From contig JAHBUL010000015.1 of the NCBI GenBank assembly GCA_019638085.1, positions 40,631 through 104,630 of the forward strand: 64,000 nt of DNA, given 5' to 3'. Numbering within the stretch: position 1 is the first letter of the stretch; every line of letters starts with the position of its first letter. The DNA is from Flavobacteriales bacterium (GTDB taxonomy: Bacteria; Bacteroidota; Bacteroidia; Flavobacteriales_F; PHOS-HE28). Positions 52,432-62,116 of this stretch are shown here, piece after piece. The notes beneath the pieces are model-generated. The model did not search any database and had not been told where the DNA came from. It worked only from the letters and a program-made list of their open reading frames with translations. Made by a program: the position numbers and the translations under genes.

Positions 52432-52995
52432 ATGATCATGGTGAATCGGATCTTTGACCTTTATGACGAACTGGAGAAGCAACGGATCATGTTGTCCTTT
52501 AAGGGTGATCTATCGCCGGATCTGATCAGCGCCATATTGAACTTGGTAGAGCAGAAGTTGGTTGTCACTGAGCCTGAACACCGCATCCGCAAGCGAGTGT
52601 TCAATGTGGTGATGGAATGCCTGCAGAATCTGTACCATCACAACCGGAGCGGTACCATTACGAAGCCTGAACCCACTGCACTGGATGAACGGCAAGGAGT
52701 GGTCATGATCGCGCATGATAGCAGCGGATACTCCGTACTTACCGGGAATTACATGGCCAAGGCTGAAGTGAGTGAGTTGAAGGAGCGCTTGGATCAAGTG
52801 AATGGTTGCGCACCGGATCAATTGCGCGACCTGTACAAAAGCAGGCTCGGTGATGGTACCTTCACACGCTCGGGCGGCGGCGGACTGGGTATCATCGACA
52901 TAGCGCGGAAGAGCGGCCGGAAGCTCGAGTATGGATTTGTCCCCATGGACAATGACAACACCTTTTTCAGCCTGAACGTGAACGTGACCACCTGA
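52432..52995 (+). CDS. siaB: SiaB-family protein kinase
   Basis: 187 residues, DUF6272. The ATPase-like fold is of the anti-sigma-factor kinase type: NVVMECLQNLYHHN corresponds to the N-box and GGGGLGIIDIARKSG to the G-box. In Pseudomonas SiaB phosphorylates the regulator SiaC, and the adjacent gene here encodes SiaC, so the same kinase-substrate relation is expected. ATG 52432 or 52438 both suit; the in-frame TTG at 52414 is less likely. The stop is 11 bases before siaC. Confidence 0.88.
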   Translation: MIMVNRIFDLYDELEKQRIMLSFKGDLSPDLISAILNLVEQKLVVTEPEHRIRKRVFNVVMECLQNLYHHNRSGTITKPEPTALDERQGVVMIAHDSSGYSVLTGNYMAKAEVSELKERLDQVNGCAPDQLRDLYKSRLGDGTFTRSGGGGLGIIDIARKSGRKLEYGFVPMDNDNTFFSLNVNVTT

Positions 52996-53006
52996 CCCTA
53001 CAGATC

Positions 53007-53399
53007 ATGACCAACATACTTCTTGATGGAAGCCCGAAGACCCCGACCGTACACTTTGATAGTGAAACGGGCGTGCTGGAACTGCGTGGGCGTTCCATTC
53101 CGGAGAACTCGATCGAGTTCTACAAACCATTGATCGACTGGATCGATCAATATGCTCGCAACCCCAAGCCACAGACACAACTACGTGTCCAACTGGAGTA
53201 TTTCAATACCAGTTCAAGCAAATGCATCTTGGACCTGTTCAAGAAGTTGGAGAACGTACGGAGTTCCGGCAATGAGGTGCAAGTGCTTTGGCACTACGAA
53301 ACCGACGACGAGGATATGCTGGAAGCTGGTGAGGACTACCAGGCCATCATCAGCCTTCCTTTCAAGATGATCCAAGTGGAGGAAGTGGACAAGAAGTAG
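53007..53399 (+). CDS. siaC: SiaC-family regulatory phosphoprotein
   Basis: 130 residues, DUF1987. Thr68 in YFNTSSSKCILDLFKKL occupies the position of the phosphorylated Thr68 of Pseudomonas SiaC, and the surrounding motif is conserved. Unphosphorylated SiaC activates a diguanylate cyclase there; no cyclase or SiaA phosphatase gene is near by here, so the output is unknown. It is co-transcribed with siaB and stops eight bases before the convergent ABC gene. Confidence 0.92.
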   Translation: MTNILLDGSPKTPTVHFDSETGVLELRGRSIPENSIEFYKPLIDWIDQYARNPKPQTQLRVQLEYFNTSSSKCILDLFKKLENVRSSGNEVQVLWHYETDDEDMLEAGEDYQAIISLPFKMIQVEEVDKK

Positions 53400-53407
53400 G
53401 TCCACCC

Positions 53408-56400
53408 TCAATCTCCACCGATGGAGCTTCGGTCCATGCGGGAGACCAACCATGGGAAGAGGTTGAACTTCAGGGCCAAGGCCAGTAACAACGTCATCCC
53501 CCATAGCAAGATCACATTGGCCCATAAGGTGGGTACGATACGGCCGAAGAGGCGTTTGACCGGTGCATAGAACTGTGCATCGAAGAATCCCCCTTCCATC
53601 GGTCGCACATATACCGGATCGCTTTTCTGTACCAGCTCACCCTTTGATTCGGTGATCAAGTTCACGTCGTTCTTGTTGGTCACGAAATCCGCAAGGCTTT
53701 CATTTCTGTTGCGGTCCAACAGATCGAAATACTCCTTTTTCAGCTGTGGGGTAGCCGTCATTTGGGCGATTCGGTCCTCTTTGGATCGCTCCGCATCGCG
53801 ATATGTATTGCGGTAGTGTTGTGTCAAAATGTTCAGCGTTCGGTCCAGTTCGTCGAGCACTTCATTGTCCACCATGCCCGGTTCAAGCTTGTTGAGCTGC
53901 GCGAACTCCAACCCCTTCATTCCCCGGATCTCCTTGGCCAGTTCATGCTTGATCAAAGCCAAGCTCCGCGTGTTCTCCGCAGTGTTCACCTCTCCCCTGC
54001 TCAACGCGCGCCGGAGCTGGTTACTGCGCTCCATCAACTCCCGCACCCAGAGGTCCTTCTTCCAGTTCGCCGTCTTCATTCGCCGATCGAGATCGTAGAA
54101 TCTGCGTTCGTACGCATTATCGGTGAATTGCGAAACTGCCAATCCTTCATACGCCCATCGGCTGGCCATGATGTTCCCCACCCACGGTACGCTCTTCTCT
54201 GATGCGAACCATGGATGGAGCTTATCGAAGCGGACGATGATGCCACTGAACATCAGTTGTGGAATGATGAGCACGGGGATCATCATATAGATCACTTTGG
54301 CACTGTTGAAGCTCGCACTCACGTTAAGGCCAAGCACGTTGGCAAAACAGGCCGTGGAAAAGAGCACGATCCAGTGCTGGAGCCCCATCCCGGACATGCC
54401 TAGCACAGTATCCCCAACGAGCACGAAAAGCAGTGTTTGCACTGCGGAAATAAAGAACAGCAGGCCGGTCTTGCTGAGTAGGTAACTGGTCCGGCTGAGG
54501 GAAAGGAATTTTTCCCGTTGCAGGATCTTACGGTCCCGGATGATCTCCTCTGCCGCCACGGAGAGTCCGAGGAAGAGAGAGACGATCACGGCGATGAAAA
54601 GGTACTGCGGAATGTTGTCGTTATGCCGGAACACATAGCTGCCTTCCTCCCCCAGACCGATCGCGCGATAGCGAAGAAAAAAGGCCATGACGAATGCCAA
54701 TACGGGGGCCTCGAACAGGTTGATCAGCACGTACTGCCGATTGGCCATTTTTGACAGGACGTCCCGTCTGAAATAGACGGCCATCTGCTTGATCTTCCCA
54801 GGTGCCTTGAACGTGCTGGTGGGTATATGCGTCTCGTCGGGTACGCGGGCCACGCGCACTTCCATTTGTGCACGGAACACCTCGTTCCACGCTTCAGGGC
54901 CAATGCGTCGCTGATCGGTCTCATTGCCATACTCATCCACGATCTTGGCCTCAAGTATGTTGAAGATCTGCTCGGGATTCACGTTGCCACAGGCGTCGCA
55001 TTGCCCCATTTCGCTGTCGGCCTGGCCGGTCACCTTCTTGAAGTAGACCACGGCGTCAACGGGATCACCATAATACACGGGGTTGCCTTCCTGGTCCATC
55101 AACAGCAATCGATCGAACAACTTGAAAATATCCGATGACGGCTGGTGGATCACCGTGAAGATGATGCGGCCTTTGAGGGCCAGCTCCTTCAGCAGGTCCA
55201 TGATGTTCTCCGAATCACGGGAACTGAGTCCGCTTGTGGGTTCATCCACAAAGAGGACGCTGGGTTCACGGATCAATTCCAGGGCAATGTTCAGTCGCTT
55301 CCGCTGGCCACCACTGATGGTCTTGTCCAATGCGCTGCCCACGCGCAGGTCCTTGCTCTCGAACAGGCCGAGGTTGTGCAGCATATCAAGGACCCGCTTC
55401 TCGATCTCTTCCTTCGTTTGATCGCCAAAGCACAACTTGGCGTTGAAATAGAGATTCTGATATACCGAGAGTTCCTCGATGAGCAGGTCATCCTGGCTGA
55501 TGTGACCGACCACCCCGCGGATGCTATCGGCCTGCGTGTGGACATCGACCCCGTTAATGGTAACGGTGCCTTTGGAGGGCTTCAGATTTCCATTGAGCAC
55601 GTTGAGCAGTGTGCTTTTTCCGCTGCCGCTCCCACCCATGATGCCGATCAGCTTTCCACTGGTCTCGGCCAAATGCAGTTCATGCAGGCCTACACGCCCG
55701 TTGGGGAAGCTGTACTCGATCCCATCGGCCTTGAAGACGATCCGGTCCTGGCCGTCATCTTGGAAGAAGCTGGAGAGAATCTCACTGTAATAGATCGGTT
55801 GCCCTTGGGCGGCACGGAGTGAAGCACCATTCCCCAAGACATAAACTTGATCCCGATTCACCGGTTTTCCGCTTAGGCGCAGCTCGCCGTCGCCCATGTA
55901 GCGCATCAGGTACAGGCTCCCTTCCGGCACGTGCAGCACGCGCACCTCCCCAACTACCTCGTGGGCATGAAGATGCTTGGCCTTGCCCATACTGGATCCG
56001 TTGGCAGCATCGATGTAGAGCAGATCCGCTGCATCCTCCCTCACGCGGACCTCCGCATGCACGAATGCATCGCAGCGGTCGAAAACGGGCTGGGCAATAT
56101 TGAAGGTCTCGGCCACTGTTCCCACGAATTCCCTTTCCTGCGGGAGCAATTCCCCTTTGGCATGCACCAATTCCAGAAGATGGACCAACACCACGAGCTT
56201 TTGGCGCTGGTTGAGTTCCTCATTCACTTCGGTGCAGATCTTCAGGACCTTCACCGAGTTCACGCTGGTTCGCTTCCTGCCCCGATCACTTTTTCCTCCG
56301 CTGTTGTGGAAGGCGGCCACACAGGCTTCGAACAAGAGCATATGCTCCTTCACCGCTTGGGCGGTGAACTGCCGCGAAAGGAAGCGATGCACGGCATCAT

Positions 56401-56485
56401 GCCCGGTGGGAGCATCGTCGCTGCGCTCGGTCTTCGCGATGATCGCGAAGAGTTGCAATAAGGCCTTGAGTATTTTCTCTGTCAT
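53408..56485 (-). CDS. ABCG-type transporter with N-terminal TerB-like domain
   Basis: 1025 residues. The first 150 residues form a helical TerB-like domain (RQKLVVLVHLLELVHAKGELLPQEREFVGTVAETFNI). Residues 165-250 are a beta-rich domain resembling FHA (MRYMGDGELRLSGKPVNRDQVYVLGNGASLR). An ABCG-type ATPase follows: Walker A GGSGSGKSTLL, signature ISGGQRKRLNIALEL, Walker B VLFVDEPTSGLSS and H-loop VIHQPSS. A CDACGN pair comes next, then ABC2-type membrane segments (about 610-840) with a long soluble coiled-coil insert (850-985), and a last helix. Substrate unknown. It is convergent with siaBC. Confidence 0.88.
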   Translation of the reverse strand: MTEKILKALLQLFAIIAKTERSDDAPTGHDAVHRFLSRQFTAQAVKEHMLLFEACVAAFHNSGGKSDRGRKRTSVNSVKVLKICTEVNEELNQRQKLVVLVHLLELVHAKGELLPQEREFVGTVAETFNIAQPVFDRCDAFVHAEVRVREDAADLLYIDAANGSSMGKAKHLHAHEVVGEVRVLHVPEGSLYLMRYMGDGELRLSGKPVNRDQVYVLGNGASLRAAQGQPIYYSEILSSFFQDDGQDRIVFKADGIEYSFPNGRVGLHELHLAETSGKLIGIMGGSGSGKSTLLNVLNGNLKPSKGTVTINGVDVHTQADSIRGVVGHISQDDLLIEELSVYQNLYFNAKLCFGDQTKEEIEKRVLDMLHNLGLFESKDLRVGSALDKTISGGQRKRLNIALELIREPSVLFVDEPTSGLSSRDSENIMDLLKELALKGRIIFTVIHQPSSDIFKLFDRLLLMDQEGNPVYYGDPVDAVVYFKKVTGQADSEMGQCDACGNVNPEQIFNILEAKIVDEYGNETDQRRIGPEAWNEVFRAQMEVRVARVPDETHIPTSTFKAPGKIKQMAVYFRRDVLSKMANRQYVLINLFEAPVLAFVMAFFLRYRAIGLGEEGSYVFRHNDNIPQYLFIAVIVSLFLGLSVAAEEIIRDRKILQREKFLSLSRTSYLLSKTGLLFFISAVQTLLFVLVGDTVLGMSGMGLQHWIVLFSTACFANVLGLNVSASFNSAKVIYMMIPVLIIPQLMFSGIIVRFDKLHPWFASEKSVPWVGNIMASRWAYEGLAVSQFTDNAYERRFYDLDRRMKTANWKKDLWVRELMERSNQLRRALSRGEVNTAENTRSLALIKHELAKEIRGMKGLEFAQLNKLEPGMVDNEVLDELDRTLNILTQHYRNTYRDAERSKEDRIAQMTATPQLKKEYFDLLDRNRNESLADFVTNKNDVNLITESKGELVQKSDPVYVRPMEGGFFDAQFYAPVKRLFGRIVPTLWANVILLWGMTLLLALALKFNLFPWLVSRMDRSSIGGD

Positions 56486-56524
56486 CTTCCCGCACCGTCC
56501 TTTCCGGACAGGTTCCGAAACAGT

Positions 56525-56552
56525 AACGGCCCACTTCTACGCGTGGGCCGTT
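56525..56552 (-). terminator. Hairpin terminator-like structure
   Basis: Perfect ten-base stem (56525-56534 with 56543-56552), eight-base loop, lying 22 bases beyond the stop of the secreted-protein gene and upstream of the ABC gene. No long T-run. Confidence 0.6.
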
Positions 56553-56574
56553 GCAATGTTCCGGGGAGGGAAGG

Positions 56575-57000
56575 CTATCTTTTAAAGCCGATCAGGAGCA
56601 CGGCGCAACCACTGTTGGCCTTGGATGGATCCAGTTCGGCGTTGATAGTGACATCCAAGGTGTTGGCCACCACGAGATCCCAGTATGGGTCATTATTGAA
56701 CTCCTTGTTGCTGTAAAGGAGGTTGCGCTCCTTATCGTATACACTGAAAATAAGGTTGCCATCGCTGGTGCCACTGCATGCGGCCACCCGGTAGGTGGTG
56801 CCACCGAAGAGGGTCAGGTCGAACTCGGCCACCTCATCCTCACGCAGCAGTGCCCGGTAAAACTGACCATCGGGGATGTACTCCACCGTGATGTTCTTTT
56901 CGCACAATGTGGCGATGGTATCGCATTGCGCGTTTGCACCTCCTGCGCAGAACAGGCCTGCACAGATCGCGATGGATTGAATGATCCTTCTCATGGTCAT
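56575..57000 (-). CDS. Secreted protein of unknown function
   Basis: 141 residues with a signal peptide (1-24, ending ANAQ). The mature part has four Cys and strands FYRALLREDEVAEFDLTLFGGTTYRVAAC and NLIFSVYDKERNLLYSN, a pattern like small pre-peptidase-type beta domains. It starts in a four-base overlap with the upstream lipoprotein gene. I cannot assign a family. Confidence 0.75.
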   Translation of the reverse strand: MTMRRIIQSIAICAGLFCAGGANAQCDTIATLCEKNITVEYIPDGQFYRALLREDEVAEFDLTLFGGTTYRVAACSGTSDGNLIFSVYDKERNLLYSNKEFNNDPYWDLVVANTLDVTINAELDPSKANSGCAVLLIGFKR

Positions 57001-57887
57001 GCTATGATGGAGGAACGGATGGCCCTCACCTTCCTGATGATGGTTTGCAATGCTTCTGGTGATACCTCGGCGTTGGTCACACTGTTGATATAGGTGGTCT
57101 TGTTCCCTGCGTCCAGAGTGGGTTGCACGAACTTATAGGAGCTCGATACCCCTTCGTAGCTAGTTGCCAGATCCTTCAATGCGGCCACCAATTCGCTGGA
57201 TGCTTCATTCTGCCCGAGCAGCGCGATCAAATTGTCCAAGGTGTGCCGTTGCTCGGCCAATCGGGTTGCGATCTTCGGGTCCACTTTCTCCCCGGTTGAA
57301 CCAAGGGTGAGATAAAGACCTTCGATCCAACCACCTGCCAGGACGCCCGCTGACACATCATTACGCTGGTCGTTCTTCAGATACATGTCCGCAGCACGGA
57401 AGGCCTTTCCCGTGAAGCGCAAGAGGCTGTCCTCATTGTTGATGTTCTTCTTGAAGCCTTCCATCAGGTCCTTATCAAAGGCATTGGAGAGGTTCAGCTT
57501 CCCGCTCAGTTGCTCGATGGCCTTGAGGGTCTTCATCGAGCGTTGCCCGTCCTTATGGATGGCCACATAGGCGAGGTCTGCTCCATACACCCCTAGTGCC
57601 AGCGCCTGCTTCTCCTTGGTAGCGAAGCGCGCGATGCTGTCCGTGGAAAAGGGCAGATCGCTTGCATAGGGTGCTTTCAGTTCGCGGATCAGTATGGCGG
57701 TCTGTACGGGCGAGGGTATGCTGAAGAGCTTATCACCCACTTTCACCAGCCCGTCGCCATCCTCGGGGATCGCCAACGTATCAGCGGTAGCACCCTGCTG
57801 GTCCGCATGGCCGCCTCCCCCGCAGGAGGCGAGCAGCAGCCCCAGAGTAAAGGCCGCAGCCCATGTGGATGTTTTGCGCAACGTCAT
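56997..57887 (-). CDS. Lipoprotein of unknown function
   Basis: 296 residues. The lipobox LLASC ends at Cys22 and is followed by four Gly and a polar linker. The mature protein is largely helical (IARFATKEKQALALGVYGADLAYVAIH, QSMKTLKAIEQLSGKLNLSNAF-like segments), without recognised catalytic motifs. ATG 57887 is chosen because it opens the signal peptide; a TAATTTCG word (57924-57931, minus strand) is a possible -7 element. It heads a two-gene operon with the secreted protein. Confidence 0.78.
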   Translation of the reverse strand: MTLRKTSTWAAAFTLGLLLASCGGGGHADQQGATADTLAIPEDGDGLVKVGDKLFSIPSPVQTAILIRELKAPYASDLPFSTDSIARFATKEKQALALGVYGADLAYVAIHKDGQRSMKTLKAIEQLSGKLNLSNAFDKDLMEGFKKNINNEDSLLRFTGKAFRAADMYLKNDQRNDVSAGVLAGGWIEGLYLTLGSTGEKVDPKIATRLAEQRHTLDNLIALLGQNEASSELVAALKDLATSYEGVSSSYKFVQPTLDAGNKTTYINSVTNAEVSPEALQTIIRKVRAIRSSIIA

Positions 57888-58063
57888 AGTGGAAAATTCA
57901 AGTGTTGGAAAATTCACAGGGGACGAAATTAGTCCGCTGTAGAACGTTGGAACGTGATGGAGCCAGCAGTTTTCAACAGTCAGCACTCCGAATGTAGCAA
58001 ATCATCCGGGAGCACCGGCGGAAATAGGGGTATGATGTGTCCTCCGCCTCGGGTGTCCGTAGG

Positions 58064-58071
58064 TAAACTTG
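58064..58071 (+). promoter_or_regulatory. Candidate -7 element for priA (TAAACTTG)
   Basis: TAnnCTTG variant, 16 bases before the TTG start; it supports that start. Confidence 0.35.
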
Positions 58072-58087
58072 CACACCCTACCGCACT

Positions 58088-60544
58088 TTGTCCACTTACG
58101 CTGACATCATCCTTCCCTTGGCCGTGCCCGGCGTCTTCACTTATGAAGTGCCTGACGCGATGATCGGACGTGTGCAGGCCGGGGTCCGGGTAGTGGCCGC
58201 CTTTGGCCGTGGACGAAAAATGTACAGTGGTCTGGTGTTGCGCACGCACGGCACACTGCCTGAAGGGCGCATGGCCCGTCCCATCCTGGAAGTCCTGGAC
58301 GAGCAGCCCGTAGCAACACCTGAGCAACTCATGCTTTGGCAGGCCGTCAGCGACCATTATATGTGCTCCCTGGGAGAGGTGATGCTGGCAGCCATGCCGG
58401 GACCGCTCGTCCTTAGCAGTTCCACCCGTTTGGTGGCCGCGCCGGAAACCTCTCCGGCGTGGACGGGTGACAACAGGCAGGACATCCTACTGGACGCCCT
58501 CGAACGCCGACATGAGCTGAGCCTCCAGGAGGCCGGGGAACTGATCGGGGTAAAGGACCCGATGCCGGTGATCAAGAAGTTGATGGACAGCGGCGCCCTG
58601 ATGCTGGCCGAAGAGTTGAAGGACAGTTATAAGCCGCGAATGGACCGGTTCGTGCGGTTGACCGAAGAGGCAAGCAGCGAGGACGCCTTACATCACTGGT
58701 TCGATACGCTCGAGCGTGCGCCGAAACAGCTGCACCTCTTGATGCGCTATATTGAGCTGAGCCGTTGCTTGAGCGATGATCCACGGGAAGTGAAACGGGA
58801 CGAACTGCTGAAGCGCAGCGATTCCACGGCCGCCGAGTTAAAACGCCTCTGTGAAAAGGGCGTGTTCCTGATCGAGGAGCGGCCAGCCGGTGTTCCTTCC
58901 GCAGCCGCATTAAGCAAGCCGGCCTCCGTGCTTTCGGATGCCCAAAGCAAGGCCTTGGAAGAAGTACGTTCAGCCTTTGCGGAAAGAAGCACCGTGCTCT
59001 TGCACGGAGTTACGGCCTCCGGCAAAACGGAGTTGTACATGGAACTGATCGAAGAAGTGTTGCGCCGAGGCGATCATGTGCTCTACCTCCTTCCCGAGAT
59101 CGCGCTGACCACGCAGATCATCGCCCGTCTGCGGGCGCGCTTCGGCGAGCGCGTGGGCGTGTTCCATTCTCGTTTGTCGCAGCGGGAACGCACGGAACTT
59201 TGGATGCGCATGTTGCGTGAGCCGGAAACCCAACCCGTGGTGGTGGGTGCACGTTCTGCGCTGTTCCTGCCCTTCAGCCGGCTGGGCTTGGTGATCGTTG
59301 ATGAAGAGCATGACCCGAGCTTCAAGCAGCATGATCCTGCACCCCGTTACAATGCGCGTGACATGGCCATCGTGCTGGCCGGGTCGCACGGTGCCAAGGT
59401 CCTCTTGGGTTCGGCCACGCCCAGCATGGAAAGCCTCTTTAATGCGCGGACAGGCAAGTATGGCTTCGCAGCGTTGCGGGTGCGCTTTGGGGATGCCGCG
59501 TTACCGGGTATCGTAAAGATCGACCTCGCCGACATGCAACGGCGCAAGCGTATGCGGGGCAACTTCTCCCAGACCTTGATCACAGGCATTGAGCAAGCGC
59601 TGGCCCGGAAGGAGCAAGTGATCATTTTCCAGAACCGGCGTGGCTATGTGCCTGCTTGGCAATGCGAGACCTGTGGCTGGGTACCCGAATGCGACCATTG
59701 CGATGTGAGCCTGACCTATCACAAGCGCGACCACGGTCTTCGCTGCCACTACTGCGGGCGGCGCTACTCACCGCCCACCAGTTGTGCAGCATGCGGAAGC
59801 AACCGGTTGCGCATGGTAGGCTTGGGTACGGAAAAAGTGGAGGAGGAATTGGCGCTGCTCCTACCCGATGCACGAGTGGCCCGGATGGATCAGGACACCA
59901 CCCGGGGTAAGCATGGATTCGAGCGTTTACTCGCGCGCTTTGGAGAAGGGGCGATCGACATTCTTGTAGGCACCCAGATGGTGACCAAAGGACTGGACTT
60001 CGATCAAGTAACAGTAGTGGGCATCCTCAATGCCGACAACCTGATGCGTTTTCCGGACCTGCGTGCCCACGAACGCGCCTTCCAAATGATGGCCCAAGTT
60101 GCTGGCCGCAGCGGACGCAAACGCGACCCCGGCACGGTATACATTCAAGGTCGCGACATACACCATCCCGTGATCCAACTGGTGGCCAACCACGATGTGG
60201 ACGGGATGTATGACCGTGAACTGCCTTTGCGCCAAGCCCATGGTTATCCCCCTTTCAGCCGTATGGTGCGGCTGGTATTGAAGCATCGGGACGAAGGGCG
60301 CGTTCAAGCCACCGGACAGGTGTTGGCGGATGCACTCAGCAATGTGTTGGGCGAACGCGTGTTGGGGCCGGAACCACCGACCGTGGCACGCGTACGGGAT
60401 AAGCACCTACGGGTGTTGCTCCTCAAGCTGGATCGACGGAACTACAAGGCTGAAAAGGAATTCCTGCGGGATGCGATCGACCGGGTGTTCGCGGAAGCTA
60501 CCCATCGCTCGGTGCAATTGCAGGTGGATGTGGACCCGCTTTAG
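58088..60544 (+). CDS. priA: Primosomal protein N' (replication restart helicase)
   Basis: 818 residues; a superfamily 2 3'-5' helicase that reloads the replisome at stalled forks. The N-terminal DNA-binding domain (1-110) is followed by helicase motifs: I GVTASGKTE, II VDEEHDPS (DEEH), III LLGSATPS, VI QVAGRSGRK. Between them a zinc-binding region has the Cys clusters CETCGWVPECDHC and CHYCGRRYSPPTSCAACG, as in all PriA proteins. The start is the TTG at 58088 (MSTYADIILPLAV); no upstream ATG in frame gives a better N-terminus. Confidence 0.96.
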   Translation: MSTYADIILPLAVPGVFTYEVPDAMIGRVQAGVRVVAAFGRGRKMYSGLVLRTHGTLPEGRMARPILEVLDEQPVATPEQLMLWQAVSDHYMCSLGEVMLAAMPGPLVLSSSTRLVAAPETSPAWTGDNRQDILLDALERRHELSLQEAGELIGVKDPMPVIKKLMDSGALMLAEELKDSYKPRMDRFVRLTEEASSEDALHHWFDTLERAPKQLHLLMRYIELSRCLSDDPREVKRDELLKRSDSTAAELKRLCEKGVFLIEERPAGVPSAAALSKPASVLSDAQSKALEEVRSAFAERSTVLLHGVTASGKTELYMELIEEVLRRGDHVLYLLPEIALTTQIIARLRARFGERVGVFHSRLSQRERTELWMRMLREPETQPVVVGARSALFLPFSRLGLVIVDEEHDPSFKQHDPAPRYNARDMAIVLAGSHGAKVLLGSATPSMESLFNARTGKYGFAALRVRFGDAALPGIVKIDLADMQRRKRMRGNFSQTLITGIEQALARKEQVIIFQNRRGYVPAWQCETCGWVPECDHCDVSLTYHKRDHGLRCHYCGRRYSPPTSCAACGSNRLRMVGLGTEKVEEELALLLPDARVARMDQDTTRGKHGFERLLARFGEGAIDILVGTQMVTKGLDFDQVTVVGILNADNLMRFPDLRAHERAFQMMAQVAGRSGRKRDPGTVYIQGRDIHHPVIQLVANHDVDGMYDRELPLRQAHGYPPFSRMVRLVLKHRDEGRVQATGQVLADALSNVLGERVLGPEPPTVARVRDKHLRVLLLKLDRRNYKAEKEFLRDAIDRVFAEATHRSVQLQVDVDPL

Positions 60545-60549
60545 GAAAG

Positions 60550-60630
60550 GTGAAAGAGGAAGGCTGAAGGAGGAAGCTGGAAGCTGGAAACTGGAGACTT
60601 GAGACCGGAAGACTGAAACTGGAAAGCAAC
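60550..60630. repeat. Low-complexity purine-rich intergenic repeat
   Basis: Degenerate CTGGAAGCTGGAAACTGGAGACTTGAGAC-type words in the spacer between priA and the convergent pseudouridine synthase gene; related in style to 1284-1330 and 25315-25432. Confidence 0.55.
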
Positions 60631-60633
60631 CAG

Positions 60634-61311
60634 TCACCAATCCCGTGCAAGTGCTACTAATGCCGGCCAGATCGAGCGCTCCGGAAAAGGCGATCGGAGT
60701 TTCATTTCCTGGCCAGTAATGGGGTGCTTGAATTGCATGCACCATGCGTGCAGTGCGATGCTCCGATCCGGCTCTCCACGCCGTGCACCGTATTTCACAT
60801 CCCCTTTTATTGGATGACCGGCAGCCCCGAGCTGTGCGCGGATCTGGTGGAACGCACCTCCTTCCGGTACGACTTCCAGTAACGAGAACCGTTCACCTAG
60901 AGCCTTGGTGGTGTATTTCAAGCGGGCATTGATCTCGCCACCCGACTTGTCAACTTTTGCCTTTCGCGTGCCACCAGCATGTATGAGCTGATGTTGGAGT
61001 TCGCCTTTCACTTCGGTACGGCCTTCCACGATGGCCAAGTAGGATTTCACTACGCGCTTCTCACGATACAATGCATCCATGGCACGCAAAGCGGGACCGG
61101 TCAATGTGAACAGCGTGATCCCACTTACAGGCCGATCCAAGCGATGCGGAGAACCAACGGTTGCATTGGGGAACATTGACCGGAGCTCTTGCAACAAGCT
61201 CAGGTCGCCAGTACGGTCCGGCTGCACTGGCACTCCGGGTGCTTTATCCACAGCCACGAGGAATTCATCCTGAAAAAGGATCAGCGGCGGGGTAGGCTCA
61301 ATACTGCTCAT
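60634..61311 (-). CDS. RluA-family pseudouridine synthase
   Basis: 225 residues; converts a uridine in structured RNA (rRNA or tRNA) to pseudouridine. The catalytic Asp is in [12 protein letters not shown], and the family segments [36 protein letters not shown] and [10 protein letters not shown] are all present. There is no S4 domain, so it is of the short RluA/TruC type, and the target is not assigned. ATG 61311 ([10 protein letters not shown]) overlaps the panB stop by 14 bases; the frame extends to an ATG at 61341. It is co-transcribed with panB. Confidence 0.92.
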   Translation of the reverse strand: MSSIEPTPPLILFQDEFLVAVDKAPGVPVQPDRTGDLSLLQELRSMFPNATVGSPHRLDRPVSGITLFTLTGPALRAMDALYREKRVVKSYLAIVEGRTEVKGELQHQLIHAGGTRKAKVDKSGGEINARLKYTTKALGERFSLLEVVPEGGAFHQIRAQLGAAGHPIKGDVKYGARRGEPDRSIALHAWCMQFKHPITGQEMKLRSPFPERSIWPALVALARDW

Positions 61312-62116
61312 CAGGGCCGGGGAAATCCGAGGAACGCACATCCTTTACATAGTGTTCCACCGCCTCTGTGATCACGGTGTGCAGGTCGGCATAGCGGCGC
61401 AGAAAGCGTGGATTGAACTCCTTGGTGATCCCCAGCATATCGTGCATCACCAATACTTGACCATCCACTCCACCGCCTGCACCGATACCGATCACCGGAA
61501 TGGAAATACTCTTGGCCACTTCTTCGGCAAGCTTGGCAGGGATCTTCTCCAACACCAGCGCAAAGCAACCGGCCTCTTCCAAGAGTTTGGCATCCCGCCT
61601 CAAGCGTTCCGCCTCCTCCTCTTCCTTCGCCCGCACCACATAGGTACCGAACTTGTAAATGCTCTGCGGTGTCAAACCCAAGTGCCCCATCACCGGAATG
61701 CCCGCAGTAAGGATGCGCTCCACGCTGTCAAGCACCTCAGCACCTCCTTCCAATTTCACCGCATGAGCACCGCTTTCCTTCATGATGCGGATCGCCGAGT
61801 TAAGGGCACCCTTGGAATTGCCTTGGTAGGTGCCGAAAGGAAGGTCCACCACCACCAATGCCCGCGCGCTTCCACGCACCACACTGCCCGCGTGATAGAT
61901 CATTTGGTCCAAGGTGATGGGTAAGGTGGTCTCATGGCCGGCCATCACGTTGCTGGCGCTGTCGCCCACCAGGATCACGTCCACTCCAGCACCGTCCAAC
62001 AGACGCGCCATGGAGAAGTCGTACGCCGTGATCATCGCGATAGGAATACGCTTTTGCTTCAATTCTTGCAGTGTGTGGGTGGTCACCCGCTTGATATCCT
62101 TTATTGCGCTGCTCAT
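61298..62116 (-). CDS. panB: 3-methyl-2-oxobutanoate hydroxymethyltransferase
   Basis: 272 residues; transfers a hydroxymethyl group from methylene-tetrahydrofolate to ketoisovalerate, giving ketopantoate in pantothenate and CoA synthesis. The TIM barrel shows [60 protein letters not shown] and [16 protein letters not shown], then [26 protein letters not shown]. These are the standard PanB metal and substrate sites. No other pan gene is in the window. Confidence 0.97.
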   Translation of the reverse strand: MSSAIKDIKRVTTHTLQELKQKRIPIAMITAYDFSMARLLDGAGVDVILVGDSASNVMAGHETTLPITLDQMIYHAGSVVRGSARALVVVDLPFGTYQGNSKGALNSAIRIMKESGAHAVKLEGGAEVLDSVERILTAGIPVMGHLGLTPQSIYKFGTYVVRAKEEEEAERLRRDAKLLEEAGCFALVLEKIPAKLAEEVAKSISIPVIGIGAGGGVDGQVLVMHDMLGITKEFNPRFLRRYADLHTVITEAVEHYVKDVRSSDFPGPDEQY

